From: Paracoccaceae bacterium | GTDB taxonomy: Bacteria; Pseudomonadota; Alphaproteobacteria; Rhodobacterales; Rhodobacteraceae | NCBI GenBank assembly: GCA_027489355.1 | Contig: JAIXZY010000019.1 | Span: forward strand, 1-58,706 | Direction of reading: 5' to 3' | Length of the DNA stretch: 58,706 nt | Part shown: positions 37,612 through 45,507 of the stretch, piece after piece | Numbering within the stretch: position 1 is the stretch's first letter | Layout of the letters: each line of letters begins with the position of its first letter | Made by a program: the position numbers and the translations under genes | Notes under the pieces: generated by a model | Database searches by the model: none | Told to the model about the DNA's origin: nothing | The model's input: the letters and a program-made list of their open reading frames with translations, nothing else

Positions 37612-37971
37612 CTACACCAGCGCCTTCTGCTCGGCCACGTGCAGCAGCGCCTCCAGAAGCGCCACCTCCACCACCCGGCCGGTCCCCAGCCCGATCACCT
37701 CGACCTCGTCGCTGCCCCGCGTCTCGCGCAGCGAACAGCGCCAATGGCCGTCCGGCTCTTGCGCCTTTCCGGTCAGCTGGATCGTCCAGCCCGGCAGGCA
37801 GACATCCACGCTGTGCAGAAGCTGGCCGATCACGTCCGCCCCCCCGTTCGGCTCGGGCATCTGCGGAAACACCCGCCGCACCAGCACGGCGGCCTGATCG
37901 AACTGCCCGGGCGTCAGTGCCTCGGCCCCCTGCACCCGTTCCTTCAGGCCGCGGATCTCGCTCTTGCTCAT
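37612..37971 (-). CDS. Unknown protein (119 aa)
   Basis: Soluble-looking, acidic protein starting MSKSEIRGLKERVQGAEALT. The middle part (PGWTIQLTGKAQEPDGHWRCSL) and the C-terminus (GTGRVVEVALLEALLHVAEQ) suggest a small alpha/beta fold. No family recognised. The start at 37971 is chosen because it begins a plausible hydrophilic helix; an upstream extension would run into the ppsA promoter region. It converges on moaA. Confidence 0.6.
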   Translation of the reverse strand: MSKSEIRGLKERVQGAEALTPGQFDQAAVLVRRVFPQMPEPNGGADVIGQLLHSVDVCLPGWTIQLTGKAQEPDGHWRCSLRETRGSDEVEVIGLGTGRVVEVALLEALLHVAEQKALV

Positions 37972-38107
37972 CTGGCGTCTCTCCTGCTGCAATCCTGTTG
38001 AATTAAATCCCTGCCGCCGGGCGCCACCTTGATCCGCATCAAGACCCGCTCCGCGGGCGCGGCGCATCATTCGGCAGGAAGCGATGTCACCCGCAGGGAG
38101 TTCCGCA

Positions 38108-40516
38108 ATGCCGAAGCCATCTGTCAACGTCCTTTGGTTCGAAGACCTTTCCCGGCGCGATGTCGCGCTTGTCGGCGGCAAGAACAGCTCGCTGGGAGAG
38201 ATGGTGCAGCAGCTTGGCAAGAAGGGTATCAAGGTCCCCGGCGGCTTTGCCACGACGGCAGATGCCTACCGCGCCTATCTCGCCGCGAACGATCTGAACG
38301 ACCGCATCGCCGACACCCTCGCACGCTGGCAGGATCACCGGATCACCCTGCACGAGGCCGGAAGCCAGGTCCGCGCGATGATCCTCGACGGCAGCTGGCC
38401 CGCCACGATCGAGGCCGACATCCGCGCCGCCTACCGGCAGCTTTGCCAGCGCGCAGGGACCACCGACCTTCCCGTCGCCGTCCGCTCCTCCGCCACGGCC
38501 GAGGACCTGCCCGACGCCAGCTTCGCCGGCCAGCAGGAAACCTTCCTGAACGTGCGCGGCGAAACGGCGCTTCTCGCCGCCTGCCGCCGCTGCTACGCCT
38601 CGCTCTTCACCGACCGCGCGATCACTTACCGCACGCTGAAGGGCTTCGACCACGCCAGGGTCGCGCTTTCGATCGGCGTGCAGCGCATGGTGCGGTCGGA
38701 TACCGGCGGCTCGGGCGTGATGTTCTCCATCGACACCGAAAGCGGCTTCGACAAGGTCGCGCTCATCACCGCCGCCTGGGGCCTGGGCGAAAACGTCGTG
38801 CAGGGCGCGGTGAACCCCGATGAATACGAAGTCTACAAGCCCTTCCTTGCAAAGAAGTCCCTGTCCCCCATCGTCAAGAAGTCGCTCGGCGCGAAAGAGA
38901 TCAAGATGATCTACGCGGGCGCCGAGGGCGGGACGACGAAGAACGTCCCCACTTCAAGGGCGGAACGGGCAGCCTTCGTCCTCAGCGATCACGAGATCCT
39001 CTCCCTCGCCAGGATGGCCGTGACCATCGAAGACCATTATGGCCAGCCGATGGACATGGAATGGGCGCGCGACGGCGACACCGGCGAGATCTTCATCGTC
39101 CAGGCCCGGCCCGAGACCGTGCAGTCCCGCGCCAGGGCCGGGCTGATCCGGTCCTACACCGTTCAGAAGGCGGGGAAGGCGCTTCTCAAGGGACTCTCTG
39201 TCGGCTCGGCCGTCGCCACCGGCCGCGTCTCGATCCTGGAAAGCGCAAAGGACATCGACCGCTTCGTCGATGGCTCGATCCTTGTCACCTCCACCACCGA
39301 CCCGGACTGGGTCCCGATCATGAAGCGCGCCGCCGCCATCGTCACCGACCACGGCGGCCGCACCAGCCACGCCGCCATCGTCAGCCGCGAGCTTGGCCTG
39401 CCCGCCATCGTGGGCTGCGGGAACGCCACCCATATCCTGCACGACGAACAGGAGGTCACCGTCAACTGCACGGGCGGGGACGAGGGGGTGATCCACGAAG
39501 GTATCGCCGAGTTCACCACCGAGGACCTCCGCCTCGACGACCTGCCAAGGACCAGGACCAAGGTCATGCTCAACATGGCCAACCCGTCCGCCGCCTTCCG
39601 CTGGTGGCGCCTGCCCGCCGATGGCGTGGGCCTGGCGCGGATGGAATTCGTGATCAACAACGCGCTCAAGGTGCACCCGATGGCGCTGGTTCACTTCGAC
39701 AGGCTGAAGGACGAGGAGGCGAAGGCGCAGATCGCCGAGCTGACCCGCGCCTTCCCCGACAAGACCGAGTTCTTCGTCGATGGCCTCGCCCGCGGCCTGT
39801 CGCAGATCGCCGCCGTAGCCTGGCCGAACCCGGTCATCGTCAGGATGAGCGACTTCAAGACCAACGAATACGCCGACCTCCTCGGCGGCCGCGAATTCGA
39901 GCCGCACGAGGAAAACCCGATGATCGGCTTCCGCGGCGCCTCGCGCTATTACTCGCCCCGCTACGAGGCCGGCTTCGCCCTCGAATGCCGCGCGATCCAG
40001 CGCCTGCGCAAGGAGATGGGCTTCGACAATGTCGTCGTGATGATCCCCTTCTGCCGCAGCCCGGCCGAGGCCGACCGCGTCCTCGCCACGATGGCGAAAC
40101 ACGGGTTGAAGCGCGGCACGGACGGCCTCCAGGTCTACGTGATGGGCGAGATCCCCGCCAACGTGATCCTGGCCGAGGATTTCGCCACCCGCTTCGACGG
40201 CTTTTCCATCGGCTCGAACGACCTGACCCAGCTGACCCTCGGCGTCGACCGCGACAGCGGCGATCTCGCCGCGCTCTTCGACGAATCCGACCCCGCGGTC
40301 CTGTGGATGATCGAAAGCCTGATATCCCGCGCGCACAAGGCCGGGGCCAAGGTCGGCCTCTGCGGCCAGGCCCCCTCGAACGACCCGGCCTTCGCCCGGC
40401 TTCTGGTCAAGGCCGGGATCGACTCGATCTCCGTCACTCCGGACAGCTTCATCGCCGTGAAACGCAACGTCGCCGCCGCGGAAGGCGCCGGCAAGGCCGG
40501 CCGACAAAAGTCCTGA
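38108..40516 (+). CDS. ppsA: Phosphoenolpyruvate synthase
   Basis: Converts pyruvate plus ATP into PEP (gluconeogenesis). It is 802 aa, near E. coli PpsA (792). The N-terminal ATP-grasp part has GGKNSSLGEMVQQL and RSSATAEDLPDASFAGQQ. The swivelling phosphohistidine domain has GGRTSHAAIVSRELG with His421, the same number as the E. coli catalytic His. The C-terminal PEP-binding barrel ends with SIGSNDLTQLTLGVDRDS and CGQAPSN. The ATG at 38108 has GGGAG upstream; an ATG at 38084 is less likely. Confidence 0.95.
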   Translation: MPKPSVNVLWFEDLSRRDVALVGGKNSSLGEMVQQLGKKGIKVPGGFATTADAYRAYLAANDLNDRIADTLARWQDHRITLHEAGSQVRAMILDGSWPATIEADIRAAYRQLCQRAGTTDLPVAVRSSATAEDLPDASFAGQQETFLNVRGETALLAACRRCYASLFTDRAITYRTLKGFDHARVALSIGVQRMVRSDTGGSGVMFSIDTESGFDKVALITAAWGLGENVVQGAVNPDEYEVYKPFLAKKSLSPIVKKSLGAKEIKMIYAGAEGGTTKNVPTSRAERAAFVLSDHEILSLARMAVTIEDHYGQPMDMEWARDGDTGEIFIVQARPETVQSRARAGLIRSYTVQKAGKALLKGLSVGSAVATGRVSILESAKDIDRFVDGSILVTSTTDPDWVPIMKRAAAIVTDHGGRTSHAAIVSRELGLPAIVGCGNATHILHDEQEVTVNCTGGDEGVIHEGIAEFTTEDLRLDDLPRTRTKVMLNMANPSAAFRWWRLPADGVGLARMEFVINNALKVHPMALVHFDRLKDEEAKAQIAELTRAFPDKTEFFVDGLARGLSQIAAVAWPNPVIVRMSDFKTNEYADLLGGREFEPHEENPMIGFRGASRYYSPRYEAGFALECRAIQRLRKEMGFDNVVVMIPFCRSPAEADRVLATMAKHGLKRGTDGLQVYVMGEIPANVILAEDFATRFDGFSIGSNDLTQLTLGVDRDSGDLAALFDESDPAVLWMIESLISRAHKAGAKVGLCGQAPSNDPAFARLLVKAGIDSISVTPDSFIAVKRNVAAAEGAGKAGRQKS

Positions 40517-40519
40517 CCG

Positions 40520-40574
40520 GCTTTCCCTTCTGCAAATATCCCACGGGAGGTCCGGAGGGTGTGAAACCCTCCGG
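40520..40574 (+). terminator. Module A plus strong hairpin after ppsA
   Basis: CTTTCCCTTCTGCAAATATC (40521-40540) begins 4 bp after the ppsA stop, followed by hairpin CCGGAGGGT-gtgaa-ACCCTCCGG (40552-40574). Module C is absent. Probably the ppsA 3' end. Confidence 0.65.
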
Positions 40575-40614
40575 GTCCAGCCACCTGCACGCCCCTCAGC
40601 CCCGGCAGCGCGGG

Positions 40615-40638
40615 CGTAGGGTGGGCGATCCGCCCACC
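40615..40638. repeat. Second copy of the GTAGGGTGGGC palindrome family
   Basis: CGTAGGGTGGGC (40615-40626) is identical to an arm of the 30-bp palindrome near nuoJ. It forms GGTGGGCG-atc-CGCCCACC (40620-40638), 5 bp beyond the hemP stop. Confidence 0.6.
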
Positions 40639-40643
40639 ATCCT

Positions 40644-40802
40644 TCACTTGGTCAGGATCAGCTTGCCCGCCCGCGTGATACGCAACGAATAGACCTGCCC
40701 GTCCAGCACGATCCGCGCCAGGCTCCCGCCCTCGGTCAGCACGCGCGCGTCATGCACCGGCGTCGCATCCGCCGTCAGCCACGGCTCAACATGAGCGTTC
40801 AC
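40644..40802 (-). CDS. hemP: Hemin uptake protein HemP-like
   Basis: A 52-aa protein ending VYSLRITRAGKLILTK, the diagnostic C-terminus of HemP (LRxTRxGKLILTK). The start is the GTG at 40802, overlapping the stop of the preceding 40-aa ORF (GTGA). HemP proteins are linked to heme/iron uptake and usually sit near hmu or other iron genes; none lie here. Confidence 0.85.
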   Translation of the reverse strand: MNAHVEPWLTADATPVHDARVLTEGGSLARIVLDGQVYSLRITRAGKLILTK

Positions 40803-40921
40803 CACTCCACCTCCAGCCGGTCGATCATCGCTTCCAGAAGCGGCAGCGGAAACATCCCGGACAGGATTCCGGGCCACAGGTCGACAAGCGCAGCCCGAGC
40901 GGCCGCATCGCGTTGAGGCAT
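40799..40921 (-). CDS. Possible 40-aa ORF upstream of hemP
   Basis: MPQRDAAARAALVDLWPGIL and on to LEAMIDRLEVEW. AGGTGGAG lies about 7 nt before the ATG at 40921, and the stop overlaps the hemP GTG by 4 bases, so hemP translation is probably coupled to it. Amphipathic helical appearance; no family recognised. It is too short for automated calls. Confidence 0.55.
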   Translation of the reverse strand: MPQRDAAARAALVDLWPGILSGMFPLPLLEAMIDRLEVEW

Positions 40922-40985
40922 GGTGAACTCCACCTGATCTGAAGGACACCGGGCGTGCCCCAAGGGGCTGGCTGGGCTTGGCTAT

Positions 40986-41014
40986 ATCCTTACTAAAACA
41001 GTAAACCATGTCAA
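40986..41014 (-). promoter_or_regulatory. hemP promoter with inverted repeat
   Basis: TTGACA (minus strand, 41014-41009), 17-bp spacer, then AAGGAT (40991-40986). Inside the spacer, TTACT-aaaac-AGTAA (40990-41004) is a perfect dyad in an AT-rich island. Placement between -35 and -10 fits a repressor, perhaps an iron-responsive one given hemP (inference). Confidence 0.55.
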
Positions 41015-41064
41015 CGCATATTCCGCTGGCCCCCCGCGCGCCTTTGGCTATCCTGCCGCCGACC

Positions 41065-42087
41065 ATGACCCAGGACCCCGCCGGAAGTCTCCTCTCCCTC
41101 CCCCCGCCGCAGGTTCCTCTGCAGGCGCTGGGGGCCCTCGTCGCCGCCCACTGGGGGATGACCGGCACGCTTCACCCGCTCACCTCGGAGCGCGACCAGA
41201 ACCACCGGCTCGACACGACTCAGGGCAGCTTCATCCTGAAACTCGCCAACCCCGCCGAGCCCGCCGCCCTCACCGACTTCCAGACGCAGGCGCTCCTCTA
41301 CACGGCCCGGAACGCTCCCGACCTTCCCACCCCGCGCGTCCTCCCCATGCGGGACGGGCGCCCCCTCCTGCCCACCCCGGACGGTGCGCTCCGCCTCCTT
41401 ACCTGGCTGCCCGGCACGCCCCTGGCGCACCTGCCCCGCACCCCCGGCCTCGCCGCGGCCATCGGCACCGCCCTCGGCCGACTGGACGCAACCCTCGCGG
41501 ACTTCCGCCACCCCGCCGCCGACCACCACCTCCTCTGGGACATCCGCAACGCCCGCGACCTTGTCCCCCTCATCCCTTCCGTCCCCACGGACCTCCGCCC
41601 CCGCATCGCTGCTTTCCTCGACCGTTTCCAGACCGAAGTCGCCCCCGCCCTCGCCCTGCTTCCCCGGCAGGTCATCCACGGCGACTTCAACCCGCACAAC
41701 CTGCTCGCCGACCCGGCGCGACCCGAGACCCTGACCGGCATCCTCGACTTCGGCGACATGACCCTGTCGCACCGCATCTGCGACCTCGCCGTCGCCGCCT
41801 CCTACCTGATCGAGCCGGCCGACCCGCCCAGCCTCCTTGTCCCGCTCACGCGCGCCTACCACCGCGCCAACCCGCTGACCGCACAGGAAATCGCCCTCCT
41901 GCCCGACCTCATCACCGCCCGCCTGGCGACGACGCTGACGATCACCGCCTGGCGCGCTGCCCGTTACCCCGAGAACGCGCCCTACATCCTGCGCAACGCC
42001 CCCACCTCCCGCGCCGGCCTTGCGGCGATGACCGATCCCAAGGCCCTCATCACCACCCTCCGCGAAGCCTGCGAAAGCCCGACATGA
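41065..42087 (+). CDS. APH-fold kinase, probable hydroxylysine-type kinase
   Basis: A 340-aa phosphotransferase. The catalytic motif is VIHGDFNPHNLLAD with ILDFGDMTLSHRICDLAVA; the N-lobe Lys is in GSFILKLANP. The adjacent coupled gene (4-bp overlap) is a class III PLP enzyme of the AGXT2L type. That combination matches hydroxylysine kinase and phospho-lyase in animals, or ethanolamine-phosphate systems. The start is the ATG at 41065; one at 41008 would overlap the hemP promoter. Confidence 0.82.
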   Translation: MTQDPAGSLLSLPPPQVPLQALGALVAAHWGMTGTLHPLTSERDQNHRLDTTQGSFILKLANPAEPAALTDFQTQALLYTARNAPDLPTPRVLPMRDGRPLLPTPDGALRLLTWLPGTPLAHLPRTPGLAAAIGTALGRLDATLADFRHPAADHHLLWDIRNARDLVPLIPSVPTDLRPRIAAFLDRFQTEVAPALALLPRQVIHGDFNPHNLLADPARPETLTGILDFGDMTLSHRICDLAVAASYLIEPADPPSLLVPLTRAYHRANPLTAQEIALLPDLITARLATTLTITAWRAARYPENAPYILRNAPTSRAGLAAMTDPKALITTLREACESPT

Positions 42088-43397
42088 CCCGTCAGACCAC
42101 CATGCTGAATGCCTACACCCCCGGCGCCGGACACCTCTCTCCCGCGGACGAGGCCCTGGCCAACCGCCGCGCCAGGGCCCTGGGTCCCGCCTACCGGCTT
42201 TTCTACGAAACTCCCGTCCACCTTGTGCGCGGCGAGGGCGTCCACCTCTACGCCCCCGACGGCACGGCCTATCTCGACTGCTACAACAACGTGGCCTCCG
42301 TCGGCCATTGCCACCCCCGCGTCGTGGAAGCCCTGTCGAAACAAGCCGCCACCCTCGCCACCCACACCCGCTACCTGCACGACGGCATCCTGGACTATGC
42401 CGAACGCCTCCTCGCGCTCTTCCCCCCCGACCTCTCCCACGTGATGTTCACCTGCACAGGGTCCGAGGCGAACGACCTCGCCCTGCGCATCGCCCGCGCG
42501 GCCACCGGCGGCACGGGCGTCATCGTCACCGACAACGCCTACCACGGCGTCACCCTTGCCACCGCCGAAATGTCGATGTCCATCGGCCCCGCCGTCGCCC
42601 CCGGCCCCACCGTTTTCCCGATCCCCGCCCCATCCGCGCAGAATTACCCGCAGGGCATCGCCGCAGGCTTCGCGGCAGCCGTCACCGAGGCCTGCGACCG
42701 CATGGCCGAACAAGGCATCAACCCCGCCCTCCTCATCGTCGACACGATCTTCTCCTCCGACGGCGTCTACCCCGACCCCACCGGCTTCCTCGCTCCCGCC
42801 GCCGCGGCGATCCGCGCGAAGGGAGGCCTCTTCCTCGCCGACGAAGTGCAACCCGGTTTCGGCCGCACTGGCTCCCACTTCTGGGGCTTCCAGCGCCACA
42901 GCCTGATCCCTGACATGGTCAGCATGGGCAAACCGATGGGCAACGGCTACCCCCTCGCGGGCCTCGTCCTTAAACCCGACACCATCGCCGAGTTCGGCAC
43001 CAAGGCCCGCTACTTCAACACTTTCGGCGGCAATGCCGTCGCCGCTGCCGTCGGCCTCGCCGTCCTTGACGTGATCCGCGACGAAGCCCTGCAACAGAAC
43101 GCTGCCACTGCGGGTGCTGCGTTCATGCAAGGTCTGAAGTCTCTCGCCCAACGCCATGACTCCCTTGGTGAAACCCGTGCGGCGGGCCTCTTCATCGGCC
43201 AGACCATCCTGACCGATGGCAAGCCCGACCCCGCCCGCACCGCGCGGCTGGTGAACGCTCTGCGCGAGCATCGCATCCTGATCAGCTCCACCGGCCCCAA
43301 GGGCGACAGCCTGAAGATCCGCCCGCCCCTTCCCTTCAGCACGGGCAATGTCGATCAGGTCCTCACCACCCTCGACCGACTCCTGCCGACCCTCTAG
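42084..43397 (+). CDS. Class III PLP enzyme, aminotransferase or phospho-lyase
   Basis: A 437-aa class III fold. YNNVASVGHCHPRVVEALSK, FTCTGSEANDLALRIARA and ADEVQPGFGRTGSHFWGF are typical. The PLP lysine is in MVSMGKPMGNGYPLAG, and THTRYLHDGILDYAERL is close to AGXT2L1/2. Members of that group remove phosphate and ammonia from phosphoethanolamine or phosphohydroxylysine and do not transaminate. The gene ends on the CTAG shared with the convergent gene. Confidence 0.85.
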   Translation: MTRQTTMLNAYTPGAGHLSPADEALANRRARALGPAYRLFYETPVHLVRGEGVHLYAPDGTAYLDCYNNVASVGHCHPRVVEALSKQAATLATHTRYLHDGILDYAERLLALFPPDLSHVMFTCTGSEANDLALRIARAATGGTGVIVTDNAYHGVTLATAEMSMSIGPAVAPGPTVFPIPAPSAQNYPQGIAAGFAAAVTEACDRMAEQGINPALLIVDTIFSSDGVYPDPTGFLAPAAAAIRAKGGLFLADEVQPGFGRTGSHFWGFQRHSLIPDMVSMGKPMGNGYPLAGLVLKPDTIAEFGTKARYFNTFGGNAVAAAVGLAVLDVIRDEALQQNAATAGAAFMQGLKSLAQRHDSLGETRAAGLFIGQTILTDGKPDPARTARLVNALREHRILISSTGPKGDSLKIRPPLPFSTGNVDQVLTTLDRLLPTL

Positions 43398-43798
43398 GCC
43401 CCAGGCAGCAGCCCGCGTCCGGCATGGACGTGATAGGCCTTGGTGACGATCTGCCAGCGGCCCGAAGCATCGGGCCGATCCTTCACCATGACCAGGTAAT
43501 CGGTGAAATCCGTCCCGAAACAGGTGTCCGTCAGCTTCGCCACCGCCACCGTCCCCGTCACCTCGATCGACAGAAGCTCCGCCACTATGGGCGCCCCTTC
43601 AGCTTCCGTCTCCTCCGCCTTCAGCCAGGCAATGAACTCCTCCAGCGGGAAGAACTCGTAGGTCTCGCCGAAATGCCCGACCTGCAAGGCACCGGGATGA
43701 AACGCCCGCCGCAGCTTCGCCTCATCACCCCAGCACATCCCCTCCAGGTAGTCCACCACCACCGCCCGCACCGCATCATGCTCTGCACCCCAGGCCAT
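43394..43798 (-). CDS. NTF2-fold (SnoaL/lumazine-binding-like) protein
   Basis: A 134-aa protein starting MAWGAEHDAVRAVVVDYLEG. The pattern ALRRAFHPGALQVGHFG-type helix plus AVAKLTDTCFGTDFTDYLVMVKD and a final YHVHAGRG fits the nuclear-transport-factor-2 fold, near the Lumazine_bd_2 group. Function unknown. GGGAGGT precedes the ATG at 43798. Its TAG stop shares CTAG (43394-43397) with the convergent aminotransferase. Confidence 0.78.
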   Translation of the reverse strand: MAWGAEHDAVRAVVVDYLEGMCWGDEAKLRRAFHPGALQVGHFGETYEFFPLEEFIAWLKAEETEAEGAPIVAELLSIEVTGTVAVAKLTDTCFGTDFTDYLVMVKDRPDASGRWQIVTKAYHVHAGRGLLPGA

Positions 43799-43882
43799 CC
43801 GTACCTCCCTGTCGACCCCGGTCCAGACTGCACCGCCCCGGCCGGATCGCAAAGCCTTACCCGACCGCCTCCGGTCCGACGC

Positions 43883-44002
43883 CCTTTCATACTGGTGCAA
43901 ATATCCCGGGGAACTCGAGGGGCAGCGCCCCTCGTCAGCCGAGGAGGAGGGCGAAGTCCCGACGACGAGAGGAACGCCTCGCGCGTCAGCGCTCAATTCG
44001 AA
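43883..44002 (+). repeat. Modular intergenic repeat, copy 3 (full)
   Basis: Module A CTTTCATACTGGTGCAAATA, module B hairpin CGAGGGGC-AGC-GCCCCTCG (43916-43934), module C GAGGAGGAGGGCGAAGTCCC, then GACGACGAGAGGAACGCCTC and GTCAGCGCTCAATTCG. It lies in a 304-bp gap between two minus-strand genes; nothing else is apparent in 43799-43882. Confidence 0.75.
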
Positions 44003-44086
44003 ACCCGCTGGAACGGCGCGGGAAAAGGGTTGAAAAACCGTAAACGTCCACGGCCATCGGTTTGACTGGAAACGGAAATCCGGAAA

Positions 44087-44101
44087 TGTCCACCGTGGAC
44101 A
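44087..44101 (-). terminator. TGTCCACCGTGGACA dyad after phoB
   Basis: A near-perfect 15-bp dyad one base beyond the phoB stop; its 13-bp core is identical to the dyad after gph (24185-24197). Upstream flank 44031-44075 also resembles the flank near gph (CGATGGCCGTGGACGTTTAC on the minus strand). Confidence 0.5.
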
Positions 44102-44102
44102 C

Positions 44103-44795
44103 TTACCCCAGCGAATACCCCGCCCCACGCACCGTCCGTACCGGGTCCGACCCGCCGTGCTGCATCAGGCTCTTCCGCAGGCGGCCCACATGGACGTCCA
44201 CCGTCCGGGTATCGACATAGATGTCCCGCCCCCAGACGAGGTCCAGAAGCTGCTCGCGCGAGAAGACCCGCCCCGGCCGCTCCATCAGCGTGACCAGAAG
44301 CTTGAACTCCGTCGGCCCCAGCTTCAGCACCTTGTCCGCCCGGTAGACCCGGTGGCTTTCCGGATCCAGCCGGATATCCTCATGCTCCAGCACCACCCCG
44401 GCGGTCGAGGGCCGCACCCGACGCAACTGCGCCCGCGCCCGGGCCATCAGTTCCAGCACCGAATAGGGTTTCACCACGTAATCGTCCGCCCCGGTCTCTA
44501 GGCCCCGGATCCGGTCCACTTCCTCGGCCCGGGCCGAGAGCATGATGATCGGGATGCCCCGCGTGTCGGGCCGCATCTTCAGCCGCCGGCAGACCTCGAT
44601 CCCGCTGACCTTCGGCATCATCCAGTCCAGGATGATGATGTCCGGCTCTTCCTCGTCAACAAGGACCATCGCGTCCTCGCCATTGTCGGCCTGCGTCACC
44701 GCAAAGCCCTCGGCTTCCAGGTTGTAGGCCAGAACGGTCCGCTGTGCCGGCTCGTCCTCGACCAGCAGGACGCGCGGCTGTCCGCCCTTGCCCAT
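44103..44795 (-). CDS. phoB: Phosphate regulon response regulator PhoB
   Basis: A 230-aa OmpR-type regulator. The receiver domain has VLLVEDEPAQ and the phosphorylation Asp57 in IIILDWMMPKVSG; the winged-helix output domain has LLVTLMERPGRVFSREQLLDLVWG and RTVRGAGYSLG. The ATG at 44795 overlaps the phoU stop as TGATG; a GTG one codon earlier is possible. It activates Pho-box promoters on phosphate starvation, including, probably, its own operon. Confidence 0.94.
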   Translation of the reverse strand: MGKGGQPRVLLVEDEPAQRTVLAYNLEAEGFAVTQADNGEDAMVLVDEEEPDIIILDWMMPKVSGIEVCRRLKMRPDTRGIPIIMLSARAEEVDRIRGLETGADDYVVKPYSVLELMARARAQLRRVRPSTAGVVLEHEDIRLDPESHRVYRADKVLKLGPTEFKLLVTLMERPGRVFSREQLLDLVWGRDIYVDTRTVDVHVGRLRKSLMQHGGSDPVRTVRGAGYSLG

Positions 44796-45496
44796 CACAA
44801 CCCCGCCGTCGTGCTGTCGACCTTCGGCCGGTCATCCCCCGGCATTGCGCCCGTGACCAAGTAGATCACCTGCTCGGCCACGGCCGTCGCATGGTCGCCC
44901 ACGCGCTCGATGTTCTTGGCGATGAAATGCAGGTGCATGCAGGGACCAATCGTGCGGGGGTCTTCCATCATGTGCGTCAGGAACTCGCGGAAGATCGAGT
45001 TGTACATTTGGTCCACATCGCGGTCCCGCCGGCGCACGTCCTCGGCCAGCGTGACGTCACGCCGGATATAGGCGTCCAGCGCATCGGTCAGCATCTGCAC
45101 CACCGTCCGCGCCAGACGCCGGATCGAGCCCGAGGCGCCCGGCACCTGGATCATCTGCGACAGCACCGTCGTCCGCTTGGCCAGGTTCTTCGCATAGTCC
45201 CCGGACCGCTCCAGCGCAGCGGCGATCCGCATCACGGTCAGCACGGTGCGCAGGTCACCCGCCGTCGGCCCCCGCAGTGCCAGAAGCTGGGCGCAGCGGG
45301 TGTGGATTTCCTCTTCCATCGCGTCGATTGCGGCGTCGCCCTTGCGAACGCGCTGCGCCATCTCCTCGTCGCGGGTGTCCAGCGCCTCGGCCGCATCGAG
45401 AAGCGCGGTCTCGACCAGTCCACCCATGCGCACGACAAGCGCCTGCGCGGCCTCGAGATCCCGGTCGAAAGCGGTCAGGATATGTGCGGTGTTCAT
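44795..45496 (-). CDS. phoU: Phosphate signalling protein PhoU
   Basis: A 233-aa helical protein: two copies of a three-helix bundle. The acidic/metal-binding repeats (RKGDAAIDAMEEEIHTRC and ERSGDYAKNLAKRTTVL, then RRRDRDVDQMYN and ERVGDHATAVAEQ) are typical. PhoU links Pst transport to PhoR kinase activity and represses the Pho regulon. It starts 11 bp after pstB. Confidence 0.94.
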   Translation of the reverse strand: MNTAHILTAFDRDLEAAQALVVRMGGLVETALLDAAEALDTRDEEMAQRVRKGDAAIDAMEEEIHTRCAQLLALRGPTAGDLRTVLTVMRIAAALERSGDYAKNLAKRTTVLSQMIQVPGASGSIRRLARTVVQMLTDALDAYIRRDVTLAEDVRRRDRDVDQMYNSIFREFLTHMMEDPRTIGPCMHLHFIAKNIERVGDHATAVAEQVIYLVTGAMPGDDRPKVDSTTAGL

Positions 45497-45507
45497 GGCA
45501 TCCTCCC

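Noticed and set aside
19931-44002. An insertion sequence or MITE with a transposase in this window
   Set aside because: The repeats have no clear terminal inverted repeats or target-site duplications, and no transposase gene is present here; a distant driver cannot be excluded.
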